DNA of 48,169 nucleotides from an uncultured Sphingorhabdus sp. (GTDB lineage: Bacteria; Pseudomonadota; Alphaproteobacteria; Sphingomonadales; Sphingomonadaceae): NCBI GenBank assembly GCA_937944295.1, contig CALDZL010000003.1, positions 1 through 48,169 on the forward strand. The letters are read 5' to 3'. Positions within the stretch are counted from its first letter, which is position 1. Each line of letters opens with the position of its first letter. The position numbers were made by a program, and so were the translations under genes. Below, in pieces: positions 25,734 through 34,944 of the stretch. The notes under the pieces were generated by a model. That model did no database searches, was not told the DNA's origin, and saw nothing but the letters and a program-made list of their open reading frames with translations.

Positions 25734-27026
25734 TTATTGAATGATGCGCCCGCGCGCCATCACCCAATTGACTTTTTCCAATGTTTTAATGTCGCGTAGC
25801 GGGTCGCCTTCAACGGCGATAATGTCGGCAGAAAAACCAACTTTTAAACGGCCTATTTCATTTTCTAAACCCATTAATTTGGCGGCACTAAGGGTTGCAC
25901 TTGATAATGTCTCGCGTGGGGTCATACCGATATATTCGACCATTAATGCAAATTCCTCGGCATTGCGCCCATGTGCCGTAACGCCGCTATCGGTGCCAAA
26001 CACAATCTCTACACCCGCTTTGCGCATTGCAGTAGGGGCTTTGCCAAGGCTGTCCAATGTCTGGCGGATTTTGGCTTCTACGGGCGCGGTATAAACACCT
26101 TTGCCAAGGCCTTCTTTCACTCCGACAAAAGCTAATAATGTTGGTACGCATACCGTGCCATTGGCTTTCATCGCGGCAATGCTTTTATCATCGGCAAAAG
26201 TACAATGTTCAATAGAATCGATACCAGCACGAGCAGCAGATTCTATCCCGCGCGGGCCATGTGCATGGGCTGCAACCTTCATGCCCAAGCTATGGGCTGT
26301 GTCGGCAATGGATTTCATTTCTGCATTGGTGAAATGTTGGTCAAGACCGCGCGCTTGTTGGGACAATACCCCTCCAGTTGCCGTAATCTTAATAAGGTCT
26401 GATCCATTTTTAGAGGCTTTGCGGACGCTGGCAGCGCATTCGTTACTGCCTGTGCAGGTAAACCCCGTTGCCAGCGCTTCGTTGATATGTGGGCGAAATC
26501 CGCTGACATCGGCATGACCGCCGATAATAGCTATGCTGTTACCGCCCGTTTGAATGCGCGGGCCTTGGATAATACCACTTGCTGTGCCGCGTCTGATCGA
26601 TTGCATCACTTGTGCGGATGAACCGACATCGCGCACTGTGGTAAATCCAGCACGCACGGTAATCGCAGCATTTTTTGTTGCAATGATGGTGCTCCATTCA
26701 TCGGGATCAACGGCGCGCCGCCAATAATCACCGCCTGGATCACCCGATAGATGAGTATGCGTGTCGATAAGGCCAGGCAATAGCGTTTTATCGGATAGAT
26801 CAACCATAGTATCGGCATTGATTTTTGGGGCTGTTGTACCTTTGGTGATGTTGATAATCTTGCCATCCTCAACGGTGATAAATGCTGGGCCGATGCTGCC
26901 TTGCTGTGTATCGATAATGACATTGCCGCCATAAATAAGGGTGGTTTCGGCATATAATGGCTGGGTGCTTATCAAGGAAGCCGCTATTATGGATGCACAG
27001 TAATGTCTGATTTTCAAAAATTTCAT
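25734..27026 (-). CDS. Exported amidohydrolase, Xaa-Pro dipeptidase/imidazolonepropionase-like
   Basis: About 430 residues, with a signal peptide (MKFLKIRHYCASIIAASLISTQPLYA) and the amidohydrolase metal motifs LPGLIDTHTHLSG, KVAAHAHGPRGIESAARAGIDSIEHC and VFGTDSGV. The ATG at 27026 is fixed by an AGGAGG at good spacing; in-frame codons further up lack one. Relatives include periplasmic prolidases and other peptidases that act on L-Xaa-L-Pro or L-Lys/Arg dipeptides. The substrate cannot be read. It lies 29 bp upstream of the prolyl-hydroxylase-like gene, a suggestive pairing only. Confidence 0.9.
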   Translation of the reverse strand: MKFLKIRHYCASIIAASLISTQPLYAETTLIYGGNVIIDTQQGSIGPAFITVEDGKIINITKGTTAPKINADTMVDLSDKTLLPGLIDTHTHLSGDPGGDYWRRAVDPDEWSTIIATKNAAITVRAGFTTVRDVGSSAQVMQSIRRGTASGIIQGPRIQTGGNSIAIIGGHADVSGFRPHINEALATGFTCTGSNECAASVRKASKNGSDLIKITATGGVLSQQARGLDQHFTNAEMKSIADTAHSLGMKVAAHAHGPRGIESAARAGIDSIEHCTFADDKSIAAMKANGTVCVPTLLAFVGVKEGLGKGVYTAPVEAKIRQTLDSLGKAPTAMRKAGVEIVFGTDSGVTAHGRNAEEFALMVEYIGMTPRETLSSATLSAAKLMGLENEIGRLKVGFSADIIAVEGDPLRDIKTLEKVNWVMARGRIIQ

Positions 27027-27160
27027 GGCTTGACCTCCTGTCCAAATATACAGGCATAGTGACTGACAATGTGCAAATTTACAAGGCAAAGTCTATAGGT
27101 TCTGGCCCTAGCTTTGTGAAGCAGGATGCTGTTCCATTACATAAGGATGTAAATGGCATT

Positions 27161-27192
27161 AAAAAAGGGCCAAGAAATCATCTCAGCCCTTA
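27161..27192 (-). terminator. Intrinsic terminator of the RcnB-like gene
   Basis: On the minus strand AAGGGC pairs with GCCCTT, extended by GAGA/TCTT, and the stem is followed at once by a T-run. It starts 18 bp after the stop codon of the Arg-rich RcnB-like gene. Confidence 0.8.
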
Positions 27193-27209
27193 ATTTAATA
27201 TTATATCTC

Positions 27210-28211
27210 TTAGGTAAAGAAACCATATTCAGCATCAGCAATATAACCATTTCTAATATCGACTAAGAGAATATCATTAAAATATCTGACCCACCGATAG
27301 GCGCCATAAGCAGGTGGTAATCGATAATAAGAAGGGTTTGAGATCCAATAATTGCTGTGAAAAAATGCTGATCCTAAATATCCGCCAATTCCAAATCTTG
27401 AATAGCGATGCGAACGAAATGGTGAAGAATAAAAGCCTAATCGAAAGATGCTTCTATTGCGTTTGCGATAGGATTTAAAGTCAAAACGGCTAAAGCGTCT
27501 CCAATCATTTTTCCATCTATTATGGAAACGGCCATTGTAAAAATATTGGTTGCGGCCTTTAAAACGGCGATCGCTGCGTAAACGCCTATTATCCCCTCTG
27601 AATTGGCGGCGATCATTACGAAAAGCACGATCATTACGGAATCGCCTGTTATCGCGCCTTGCTTGGCGACGATCATTGCGGATAACGCGATCATCACGTC
27701 TAAATTGCCTGTTATCACTGCGGGCTCCGCGTAAATCTCTACGCTGACTTCTTAAATTGCTCTGGTTCTGACGCACATTTTGCCGTGCGGCTTGAACATT
27801 ACCATTGTTGCGTCGTGCCTGACGAACTGTTCGGCGGCTATTGTTCACATTGCGCCTACTTTGCCGTACCTCACGGCTTTCTTGTCTAACCCGCTGCCTT
27901 GTTGAATTTTGGCGTATTCGGTTATTGCGCACTTGACCACGATTGCTGCGATTGCGCACAGTATTTCTGCGAAAATTACGACTGCCTCTGGCCTGTTGTC
28001 CACGATTACCGCGCGCACGCTGGCCTCTATTAGAAGAACGGCGTTGAAAGGAACGATCATCCAAAACACCATTAATGGCAATATGTGATGTTCCGTTTAA
28101 CAGAGTATTTGATGTTTGCACCTTTGCAGCACTATTAATATCAACGGCATGTGCAGTGGCCGGAACGATAGTGAGAGCGGCGATCAGGCTGGCTATATAC
28201 AATCTATTCAT
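27210..28211 (-). CDS. RcnB-family periplasmic protein with long Arg-rich linker
   Basis: About 333 residues. A signal peptide (MNRLYIASLIAALTIVPATAHA) is followed by some 200 residues extremely rich in Arg, Asn and Gln with RNDRR- and RRDNRR-type repeats. The C-terminal 70 residues (YYRLPPAYGAYRWVRYFNDILLVDIRNGYIADAEYGFF) match the RcnB domain, known from E. coli as a periplasmic protein in nickel/cobalt homeostasis. Sphingomonads carry many such paralogues. ATG 28211 follows AAGGA with six bases between; a TTG two codons earlier is less likely. The function of the linker is unknown. Confidence 0.88.
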   Translation of the reverse strand: MNRLYIASLIAALTIVPATAHAVDINSAAKVQTSNTLLNGTSHIAINGVLDDRSFQRRSSNRGQRARGNRGQQARGSRNFRRNTVRNRSNRGQVRNNRIRQNSTRQRVRQESREVRQSRRNVNNSRRTVRQARRNNGNVQAARQNVRQNQSNLRSQRRDLRGARSDNRQFRRDDRVIRNDRRQARRDNRRFRNDRAFRNDRRQFRGDNRRLRSDRRFKGRNQYFYNGRFHNRWKNDWRRFSRFDFKSYRKRNRSIFRLGFYSSPFRSHRYSRFGIGGYLGSAFFHSNYWISNPSYYRLPPAYGAYRWVRYFNDILLVDIRNGYIADAEYGFFT

Positions 28212-28296
28212 GTCCAATCCTTAATGAGCCATATGAGGAATTTCAACATGACTCTTTTGATAGTTAATAAATAGATAACTCTATATTAGCCCTTGC

Positions 28297-28344
28297 TGAA
28301 CAACTTATAAATGTTCAGGAAATATGCTGTTTTTATGAACAACT
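28297..28344. repeat. Repeated TGAACAACT and hairpin upstream of the RcnB-like gene
   Basis: TGAACAACT occurs at 28297-28305 and again at 28336-28344. The first copy begins a 7-bp inverted repeat (CTGAACA / TGTTCAG, 28296-28318). They lie 85-130 bp before the RcnB-like start, where an operator could be, but also just past the beta-lactamase remnant. Confidence 0.35.
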
Positions 28345-28373
28345 GTTTACATAGAGTTTATATGACATGGTTA

Positions 28374-28837
28374 TTAATAGGCTTGCGCTATGATTTTACC
28401 AGCATTGGCTAGCATGGCTTCATCTTCGGGTCTGATGTTATGATAATATTGATCGGAGTATAGCTAAGAATGTCGGATTTGCGAATTGGAATGTGCGTAT
28501 CGGCTTTAACCTCTCCTTGGTCAATGGCGCGCAATATCATCGCTGCTAAAGGCAATTTAAAGGTTGAACACATGCCAAAACGCTCTTGCGCTGTTTTACG
28601 ATGGCCTAATATAAGTTGGTGGTCTCTCAACAAAACGTCAAAGGATTTTTCTCGGTTACGGACGGATAGGCCCAATCGTCCCTTATTGCTTGCATCTATG
28701 TGGCTCAGTGATTTTGCGGTTCTGTAAACATCTGCGATTGCATCGCACCCTGTCAGACAAATTTGGGATATTAGCAGCGCCGCTATAGATGATTGCAGAA
28801 ACAACCTTCTGTTGATGGGCTTAGTCTGCGTCATCAC
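28374..28837 (-). pseudogene. Class A beta-lactamase remnant with internal deletion
   Basis: The first 125 or so residues are class A beta-lactamase: a Tat-like signal (NRRLFLQSS), a lipobox-like LTGC at 28-31, and the active-site S91-T-F-K94 in MCSTFKLPLAA, then DILSYTPI. The frame then goes out of register and stops at 28409. In another frame the DNA continues as RPEDEAMLANAGKIIAQAY and a stop at 28374, which resembles the C-terminal helix of the same family. The middle, with the SDN loop, Glu166 and KTG, is gone. It overlaps the accC end by 17 bp. No activity is expected. Confidence 0.7.
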
Positions 28838-30173
28838 CTTCTAACCATTCCTCTAACCATTTGATGGTATAATCGCCATTTTGGACATCGGGATTGTCGA
28901 GCAATTTTTGATGCAAGGGTATCGTGGTTTTCATACCTTCGATAACAAATTCATTAAGCGCACGGCGCAGACGCATCAAACATCCCTCGCGCGTGTGACC
29001 ATAGACGATGAGTTTGGCAATCATACTGTCATAATTGGGTGGTACTTTATAGCCATGATATAGGCCGCTATCAACGCGCACATATAACCCACCAGGCGGA
29101 TGATACCAAGTCACAGTTCCAGGGGATGGCATGAATGTTTCGGGATCTTCAGCATTGATGCGGCATTCCACGGCATGGCCTGTGAATGTAATTTTATCTT
29201 GGGTAAAGGTAAGCGGCTTGCCCGCAGCAATGCGAATTTGCTCGCGCACCAAATCAATGCCGGTAATCATCTCGGTAACGGGATGCTCAACTTGCAGACG
29301 CGTGTTCATTTCGATGAAGTAAAATTCACCATTTTCATAGAGAAATTCAATCGTACCAGCACCGCGATAACCCATATCGGCCATCGCTTTAGAACATATC
29401 TCACCCATTTCGTTGCGCTTTTCTGTGGATAAAACAGGTGATGGGGCTTCTTCTAACACCTTTTGGTGACGGCGTTGCAGCGAGCAATCGCGTTCACCAA
29501 GATGAATCGCATTGCCTTCACCATCACCAAAAATTTGAAATTCAATATGACGCGGATTGCCTAGATATTTTTCCAAATAGACAGTTGCATCGCCAAATGC
29601 TGCTTTGGCTTCGCTGCCCGCTTGTTGCATCTGGCTTTCAAGCTCTTCTTCATTTTGGACGACCTTCATACCGCGTCCGCCGCCGCCCGATGCCGCTTTA
29701 ATGATAACAGGATAGCCAACTTCTAATGCGATTTTTTTGGCTTCTTCTACATCTTCAATCGCTCCATCAGAGCCAGGGACGAGCGGTAATCCCAATTCGC
29801 CCGCAGATATTTTTGCAGCAACCTTATCACCCATAGTATGGATATGTTCGGGTTTTGGGCCGATCCATTTGATATCATGGCTTTCAACGATTTCGGCAAA
29901 TTGCGCATTTTCAGACAGAAAACCATAGCCAGGATGAATGGCATCGGCTTGGCTAATTTCGGCTGCTGAAATAATGGCGGGTATATTGAGGTAACTTTGC
30001 GCAGCAGGCGCTGGACCAATACATATTGCTTCATCGGCCAAACGAACATGCATAGCATCGGCATCGGCGGTCGAATGGACGGCTACGGTCTTTATGCCCA
30101 TTTCATGAGCTGCGCGGTGAATGCGAAGAGCAATCTCTCCGCGATTGGCGATTAATATTTTGTTGATATGCAT
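28821..30173 (-). CDS. accC: Biotin carboxylase subunit of acetyl-CoA carboxylase
   Basis: A 450-residue enzyme with the biotin carboxylase start [22 protein letters not shown], the Gly-rich ATP loop [14 protein letters not shown], the [30 protein letters not shown] stretch and [16 protein letters not shown]. It carboxylates biotin on AccB, the first step of malonyl-CoA synthesis. It begins 1 bp after accB on the same strand. Its last 17 bp overlap the start of the beta-lactamase remnant. Confidence 0.98.
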   Translation of the reverse strand: MHINKILIANRGEIALRIHRAAHEMGIKTVAVHSTADADAMHVRLADEAICIGPAPAAQSYLNIPAIISAAEISQADAIHPGYGFLSENAQFAEIVESHDIKWIGPKPEHIHTMGDKVAAKISAGELGLPLVPGSDGAIEDVEEAKKIALEVGYPVIIKAASGGGGRGMKVVQNEEELESQMQQAGSEAKAAFGDATVYLEKYLGNPRHIEFQIFGDGEGNAIHLGERDCSLQRRHQKVLEEAPSPVLSTEKRNEMGEICSKAMADMGYRGAGTIEFLYENGEFYFIEMNTRLQVEHPVTEMITGIDLVREQIRIAAGKPLTFTQDKITFTGHAVECRINAEDPETFMPSPGTVTWYHPPGGLYVRVDSGLYHGYKVPPNYDSMIAKLIVYGHTREGCLMRLRRALNEFVIEGMKTTIPLHQKLLDNPDVQNGDYTIKWLEEWLEGDDAD

Positions 30174-30174
30174 A

Positions 30175-30651
30175 TCAATCGATCACTACCAATGGTTGAT
30201 CAAATTCTATCGGTTGGCTGTCTTCGACCAAAATTGCTGAAACTGTACCGCCTTTATCAGCCACTATCGGGTTCATGACTTTCATGGCTTCGACAATTAA
30301 TAATGTATCGCCTGCATTGACCTTTTGGCCAACGCTGATGAAAGGTGCCGCGCCTGGTTCAGCGGCCAAATAGGCGGTACCAACCATCGGTGATTTAAGC
30401 GCGTTTGCGGGCGCGGCATCTGCTGTTGGTGCGGCTGGTGTAGGGGGTGATGCACTTTGAGCAACGGGCGCTGCAATAGTCTGGGGCGCTGCGATAGCTT
30501 GCGGTGCTGCGCTAATGGATCTTGCTACTCTTATTTTGCGGTTCCCATCTTCAACTTCAATTTCGCTTAAATTTCCCGCATCGAGCAATTTGGCCAATTC
30601 TTTGACCAATTTTGTATCTACATTCATATTATTCGATTGTTTTGTAGCCAC
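30175..30651 (-). CDS. accB: Biotin carboxyl carrier protein of acetyl-CoA carboxylase
   Basis: A 158-residue protein with an Ala/Pro-rich flexible linker (residues 47-85) and the biotinyl domain ending [10 protein letters not shown], where Lys124 is the biotinylated residue. It carries carboxybiotin between AccC and the carboxyltransferase AccAD. The GTG start has AAGGAG nine bases upstream. It is followed directly by accC and preceded by aroQ, a common alphaproteobacterial order. Confidence 0.97.
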   Translation of the reverse strand: MATKQSNNMNVDTKLVKELAKLLDAGNLSEIEVEDGNRKIRVARSISAAPQAIAAPQTIAAPVAQSASPPTPAAPTADAAPANALKSPMVGTAYLAAEPGAAPFISVGQKVNAGDTLLIVEAMKVMNPIVADKGGTVSAILVEDSQPIEFDQPLVVID

Positions 30652-30729
30652 TTTCTAGGACTCCTTTATTATTTTTATGTCTTATAGAGGCGCATTATGC
30701 AGCCCGTAAAGATGCAATTTTATTACAGC

Positions 30730-31170
30730 TTATAGAGTATGGGCGGCATCAAGTGCCAAAAGATAAGATTGGGTGCCAAAGCCAGATATTGTACCGATGG
30801 CAGCCTTGCCAACCCAGCTTTCTGTGCGATAGTCTTCGCGCGCCAAAGGATTGGATATATGCACTTCGATAACGGGTGTCTCAACTGCTCTAATCGCATC
30901 ATATATTGCCATAGAAGTATGCGTTAGGGCACCAGCGTTCAAAATAATAGCTTTTGCGCCATTGGCATATGCTTCTTGGATCCAATCGATTAAATGGCCT
31001 TCATGGTTGGATTGGCGCATGTCAATATTAAGACCTAAGTCCGCTGCTTTATCTTCAAGCTCTCCTGCCACATCGTCTAATGTTTCATGGCCATATATAT
31101 CGGGTTCTCTGACGCCAAGCATGTTTAAATTTGGCCCATTGATTATATATAGTGTCGGATTATCCGCCAT
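30730..31170 (-). CDS. aroQ: Type II 3-dehydroquinate dehydratase
   Basis: About 146 residues, the normal length when ATG 31170 is used; this start has GAGG at good spacing, and in-frame codons upstream have none. YIINGPNLNMLGVREPDIYG is the family N-terminus. RQSNHEGHLIDWIQEA, NAGALTHTSMAI and EVHISNPLAREDYR carry the active-site residues. It dehydrates 3-dehydroquinate in the shikimate pathway. It lies upstream of accB on the same strand. Confidence 0.97.
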   Translation of the reverse strand: MADNPTLYIINGPNLNMLGVREPDIYGHETLDDVAGELEDKAADLGLNIDMRQSNHEGHLIDWIQEAYANGAKAIILNAGALTHTSMAIYDAIRAVETPVIEVHISNPLAREDYRTESWVGKAAIGTISGFGTQSYLLALDAAHTL

Positions 31171-31273
31171 AACGTCCTCACATTCTCTGTGTCTGATTAC
31201 GCTTTGCTGTTGCATTGCCTGTTGCCCCTTTCCTATAGGGCTATCAAGCAAAAATCGAGGTTAAACATATATT

Positions 31274-31492
31274 ATGGCATCATCTAATCTTATTTCTATT
31301 CAGCTTAATGGCGAAAAGCGCAGTTTTGAAGGACCGATAAGCCTCTTAGAGCTTATTGAAAGCTTGGCGTTAAAACCCAATAAAGTGGCGGTTGAACGCA
31401 ATATGGAAATTGTTCCTCGCTCTACTTTAGCTGATGTGCAATGCGCAGATGGGGATGCTTTAGAAATTGTCCATTTTGTTGGCGGTGGTTAA
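31274..31492 (+). CDS. thiS: Sulphur carrier protein ThiS
   Basis: A 72-residue ubiquitin-like protein that ends in the diagnostic Gly-Gly (VHFVGGG), where ThiF-type adenylation and thiocarboxylation occur. LNGEKRSFEGPISLLELIESL and KVAVERNMEIVPRS match ThiS. It supplies sulphur for the thiazole ring of thiamine. It lies 43 bp before thiG and is divergent from aroQ. No TPP riboswitch was seen in the 103-bp gap upstream. Confidence 0.96.
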   Translation: MASSNLISIQLNGEKRSFEGPISLLELIESLALKPNKVAVERNMEIVPRSTLADVQCADGDALEIVHFVGGG

Positions 31493-31535
31493 TAGGATGT
31501 AATGATTGTAATGAATCGGATGGTTGGGATAAAAG

Positions 31536-32306
31536 ATGACGGATAGTTGGAGCGTAGCAGGGCGAACATTTGATTCGCGGCTTATTGTTGGTACGGGTAA
31601 GTATAAAGATTTTGAACAAAATGCTGCGGCTTTAGAAGCATCGGGTGCGCAAATTGTGACCGTTGCCGTTCGGCGCGTCAATGTATCGGACCCCAATGCG
31701 CCGATGCTTACCGATTATATTGATCCTAAGAAAGTCACCTATCTACCCAATACGGCGGGCTGTTTTACGGGCGATGAAGCGATTAGAACGCTGCGTCTCG
31801 CGCGCGAGGCTGGCGGTTGGGATTTGGTCAAACTTGAAGTGCTAGGCGAGGCGAAGACTCTTTATCCTGATATGCGCGAGACATTGAAGGCGACCGAAAT
31901 TTTGGCGAAAGAAGGGTTTTTGCCGATGGTTTATTGCGCAGATGATCCGATAGCGGCCAAGCAATTAGAAGATGCAGGGGCAGTGGCCATCATGCCGCTG
32001 GGCGCACCTATTGGCAGCGGCCTTGGTATCCAGAATAAGGTGATGATCCGCCTGATCGTCGAAGGCGCTAAAGTTCCTGTGTTGGTGGATGCGGGCGTTG
32101 GCACGGCAAGCGATGCGGCAGTGGCGATGGAGCTGGGCTGTGATGGCGTGCTCATGAATACGGCCATTGCAGAGGCCAGAGATCCTATCATGATGGCGGG
32201 TGCTATGAAGCTTGCGGTGCAATCAGGGCGAGCAGCCTATTTGGCGGGGCGCATGGGCAGACGGCAATATGCTGATCCATCATCGCCATTGGCTGGGTTG
32301 ATCTGA
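31536..32306 (+). CDS. thiG: Thiazole synthase ThiG
   Basis: A 256-residue TIM-barrel enzyme. [17 protein letters not shown] is the N-terminus, the imine-forming lysine is in [17 protein letters not shown], and phosphate-binding loops are seen in [13 protein letters not shown] and [14 protein letters not shown]. It condenses deoxyxylulose phosphate, a glycine imine and sulphur from ThiS to the thiazole phosphate. Length and motifs are normal. It is probably co-transcribed with thiS. Confidence 0.97.
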   Translation: MTDSWSVAGRTFDSRLIVGTGKYKDFEQNAAALEASGAQIVTVAVRRVNVSDPNAPMLTDYIDPKKVTYLPNTAGCFTGDEAIRTLRLAREAGGWDLVKLEVLGEAKTLYPDMRETLKATEILAKEGFLPMVYCADDPIAAKQLEDAGAVAIMPLGAPIGSGLGIQNKVMIRLIVEGAKVPVLVDAGVGTASDAAVAMELGCDGVLMNTAIAEARDPIMMAGAMKLAVQSGRAAYLAGRMGRRQYADPSSPLAGLI

Positions 32307-32510
32307 AACGGCCAGATTGATTCATAACTGCATTTGGTTGCTGTATGTAACTATATTATATTTTGTCATCTGCTGTCGCACATTTGTCGATACGCTTGTC
32401 ATAATAACGATGAGAATTGCCATTTATCGACACGATATAAAAATATATAGCTCGTTTTGCTAAACAATAAGAGCAGGACGGGATATAGCTCTATTCCCCC
32501 AAATTAGAAA

Positions 32511-32574
32511 TTTTCCTTTCCTGCATTTTTATAACCAAAACCTCTCTTTTGGTTTCACATCTAAGAAAGGAAAA
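32511..32574 (+). promoter_or_regulatory. urcA leader: possible SD-sequestering RNA structure
   Basis: TTTTCCTTTC at 32511-32520 is an exact complement of GAAAGGAAAA at 32565-32574, which contains the ribosome site of the UrcA gene. Between them a perfect 8-bp hairpin (AACCAAAA / TTTTGGTT, 32533-32554) brings the two together. The structure would hide the ribosome site. Confidence 0.5.
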
Positions 32575-32576
32575 AA

Positions 32577-32972
32577 ATGTTTAGCCCCCAAACAAATAGT
32601 CAAAATATGAAAAATAGAAAGTTACAGAAAACTGTGGCAAAATTAGTGATGATAGCGGCTGTGCCAGCAGCGTTAATCTCGCAAAATGCAATAGCTGCCA
32701 CTGATGATAATGCGTCTTCAATTAACATAACTTATCAGGATTTAAATCTAACAAAGAAGAAAGACCAAAAAAGATTGGCCATGCGCATCAATTCTGCGGC
32801 CAAGAAAGTTTGTAATGTCTATCAAGTGCGCACTATTAATGAACGTATTTCTGCAAAACAATGTCAGAATGAAGCGATGAAAAAAGCCTATCGTCAAATG
32901 CAGAGCGTTGTTGCGCAAAATCAAACACGGGTTAAATTGGCAAATAAGCCTATTCCTATAGTCGGAAATTAA
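32577..32972 (+). CDS. UrcA family protein
   Basis: A 131-residue exported protein with a signal peptide (KLVMIAAVPAALISQNAIAA) and the UrcA-type domain: SINITYQDLNLTKKKDQKRLAMRINSAAKKVCN with a conserved second Cys in ISAKQCQNEAMKKAY. The two cysteines probably form a disulphide. The family is common in Sphingomonadales and Caulobacterales, and its function is unknown. ATG 32577 is preferred over ATG 32604 since AAGGA stands just before it. It has a 270-bp leader with pronounced secondary structure and converges with the LytTR operon. Confidence 0.88.
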   Translation: MFSPQTNSQNMKNRKLQKTVAKLVMIAAVPAALISQNAIAATDDNASSINITYQDLNLTKKKDQKRLAMRINSAAKKVCNVYQVRTINERISAKQCQNEAMKKAYRQMQSVVAQNQTRVKLANKPIPIVGN

Positions 32973-33000
32973 TCACTTTATATCGACAGTATAGCCGATG

Positions 33001-33027
33001 ATAATAGCCCGATAAAAGGGCTATTAT
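33001..33027. terminator. Bidirectional terminator between urcA and the LytTR operon
   Basis: Perfect 10-bp arms ATAATAGCCC / GGGCTATTAT with a 7-nt loop stand between two convergent genes, 28 bp after the UrcA stop and 33 bp after the response-regulator stop. The outer A/T pairs give short T-rich tails on both strands. Confidence 0.75.
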
Positions 33028-33059
33028 TGCGTTAAGTACCAGCAATTTATGGCAGGATA

Positions 33060-33800
33060 TTATTTCCCTGCAAGATTTTTAACATCGGCCAGATATTTGC
33101 GGCCAATGCGCAGGCTTTCCCCATTATCTAGTAATATATGCCACACACCGCCGCCTTCATGGCGCAGTCCCGCGATTGTGTCTTTGCGCAAAATATGTGA
33201 CCGGTGAATACGTTGGAACATAGCGGGGTCTAATCTTTGTTCGAGCGAGCTAATTGTTTGATGTAATAAATAGCTACGATCGCCAACATAGAGACGCATA
33301 TAATCACGCTCGGCCTCTATACGGTCAATGTCGAGAGCCGCAATACGGATTAATTCGTTGCGGTGCGACACCCAAAATTCTTGCGCATAATCGGATTCTA
33401 GCACTGAGCGTACATTTTTATTACGGCTCTCAATCACCCGCGCAATGGCACGTTTTAACCGTTCCATCGCTACAGGTTTTAAGACATAATCAACGACGTC
33501 CAAATCAAAAGCTTCTAGGGCGAAATTATCAAAAGCCGTAATAAATATAACTGATGGTTTGCTGTATAATTTTGATAAGGATTTGGCGGTTTCAATGCCA
33601 TCCATAATTGGCATCGTTATGTCGAGTAAGATTAAATCGGGCTTTAAATTCTCGCTTAACCGCAGAGCAGATGCGCCATCGGCGGCTGTCCCTATTAAAT
33701 CTAAATCTTCTATTTGAGCGCATAAAATTTGTAGTCGTTCAATCGCCAATGGCTCATCATCAACTATGATTGTGCGTAATTTTTGCGGTTCTTTAGGCAA
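33060..33800 (-). CDS. LytTR-family response regulator
   Basis: A 246-residue regulator. The receiver domain (residues 8-125) has D14-D15, phosphoacceptor D60 in LILLDITMP and K108 in YVLKP. The LytTR DNA-binding domain follows (about 145-246: IEAERDYMRLYVGDRSYLLHQTISSLEQRLDPAMFQRIHRSHI). LytTR proteins bind pairs of direct repeats about two turns apart. Translation probably starts at TTG 33800, which has GAGGA eight bases upstream; the site lies within the end of the kinase gene, so the two are coupled. Its likely binding site is upstream of the kinase gene. Confidence 0.93.
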   Translation of the reverse strand: MPKEPQKLRTIIVDDEPLAIERLQILCAQIEDLDLIGTAADGASALRLSENLKPDLILLDITMPIMDGIETAKSLSKLYSKPSVIFITAFDNFALEAFDLDVVDYVLKPVAMERLKRAIARVIESRNKNVRSVLESDYAQEFWVSHRNELIRIAALDIDRIEAERDYMRLYVGDRSYLLHQTISSLEQRLDPAMFQRIHRSHILRKDTIAGLRHEGGGVWHILLDNGESLRIGRKYLADVKNLAGK

Positions 33801-34944
33801 GCGTTAATTCCTCTTGAATGATGGCTTCATGCTGAATGGGCATTGTTATGACGGCTGTATAACCGTCATTGGTTAGGGTCTCACAGCGTAAGGATGCAGC
33901 ATCGCCATAGCGTGTATCCAAACGATCACGCACATTGGCAAGGCCGATGCCATTACCGCTGCTTTGGATGTCGGGGAAATATTCTCCATCATCGGTTACG
34001 CTTATGTGCAGCTCTTGGTTAACCTTGTGGGCATTGATACGAACCGTTACGGGCCGTGTGCTGCGTGATACGCCATATTTAATAGCATTTTCTATCAGTG
34101 GTTGTAGGATAAGGGCAGGTACTTTTATGCTCAATAAATCATCGGCAATATCAATATTAACGACCAAACGTTTAGGATAACGCACTGCCTCTATATCCAA
34201 ATATAATTTTTGTAAGCGAACTTCCTCTGCCAAGGTTACATCTTCTAGCGGGTCATTGGATAGGCTGGTGCGATAAAATGTTGATAGATTTTGGATCATA
34301 GTCTCGGCGCGCTCATTATGGCTTTTGATAATCAAAGTGCTGAGCGAATTAAGCGTGTTGAACAAAAAATGTGGATTGACTTGATAGCGTAGCGAACGCA
34401 ATTCTGCATCTTGTGCAGCTTGGGCAAATCGGGCTGCTGCTCTTTCTATTTCCCTGACCTCGCGGGCATAGCCTATGGCGATGAATAAGAGCGCCCAAGC
34501 AATCATGAAAAAATAGAGGGCAACAGCAAATTCTGCCATTTGTTGATAGATGGTAATGCCCAATGCTTCGTTTATTTCCGCTAATTGTCGCCCGATATTT
34601 TGATCATCGAACATGCTAATCGGATCGTATCGGTTAAATATATAATGATTGGCCGATGCCACAATGATTGCGCAAGGGATAGCGCCAATGAAGGCGGCGG
34701 CTATGCGGTGGCCTAGTGCTTTGCGGTCGAATAAGCGCAGATAAAGATAAAAAAACCAGGTAACACCAATGCCCATGGCGACGACAAACATGCGGCGGCC
34801 CGCAATTTCTCCTTGTGATGGGAAATCCATCACTGCTGTACGCAGCGTAACAATAGCGGCATAAAATGCCCAAAACCCAATTATAGATAGCAGTGCCAAT
34901 TGTGTCCCAACTAAGGGTTTTGTCCCACGCTTAAATTTTAACAT
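33793..34944 (-). CDS. LytS/YpdA-like sensor histidine kinase
   Basis: About 383 residues. Several membrane segments (residues 12-165) precede a His_kinase domain in which H192 of YQVNPHFLFNTLNSL is the phosphoacceptor, followed by the ATPase domain (PLIENAIKYG, NGIGLANVRDRL). There is no 5TM-LYT or GAF domain, so the input is unknown and may be membrane-borne. ATG 34944 has AGGA seven bases upstream; the GTG one codon earlier is less likely. Overlapping the regulator gene by 8 bp, it forms a two-gene operon. Confidence 0.93.
   Translation of the reverse strand: MLKFKRGTKPLVGTQLALLSIIGFWAFYAAIVTLRTAVMDFPSQGEIAGRRMFVVAMGIGVTWFFYLYLRLFDRKALGHRIAAAFIGAIPCAIIVASANHYIFNRYDPISMFDDQNIGRQLAEINEALGITIYQQMAEFAVALYFFMIAWALLFIAIGYAREVREIERAAARFAQAAQDAELRSLRYQVNPHFLFNTLNSLSTLIIKSHNERAETMIQNLSTFYRTSLSNDPLEDVTLAEEVRLQKLYLDIEAVRYPKRLVVNIDIADDLLSIKVPALILQPLIENAIKYGVSRSTRPVTVRINAHKVNQELHISVTDDGEYFPDIQSSGNGIGLANVRDRLDTRYGDAASLRCETLTNDGYTAVITMPIQHEAIIQEELTLA

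Noticed and set aside
27550-27747. Plus-strand Arg/Leu/Ser-rich frames inside the RcnB-like gene
   Set aside because: They are antisense reflections of the Arg-rich low-complexity region and have no ribosome site.
31171-31273. TPP riboswitch before thiS
   Set aside because: The gap lacks the conserved CUGAGA and ACCUGA-type elements of the THI box.
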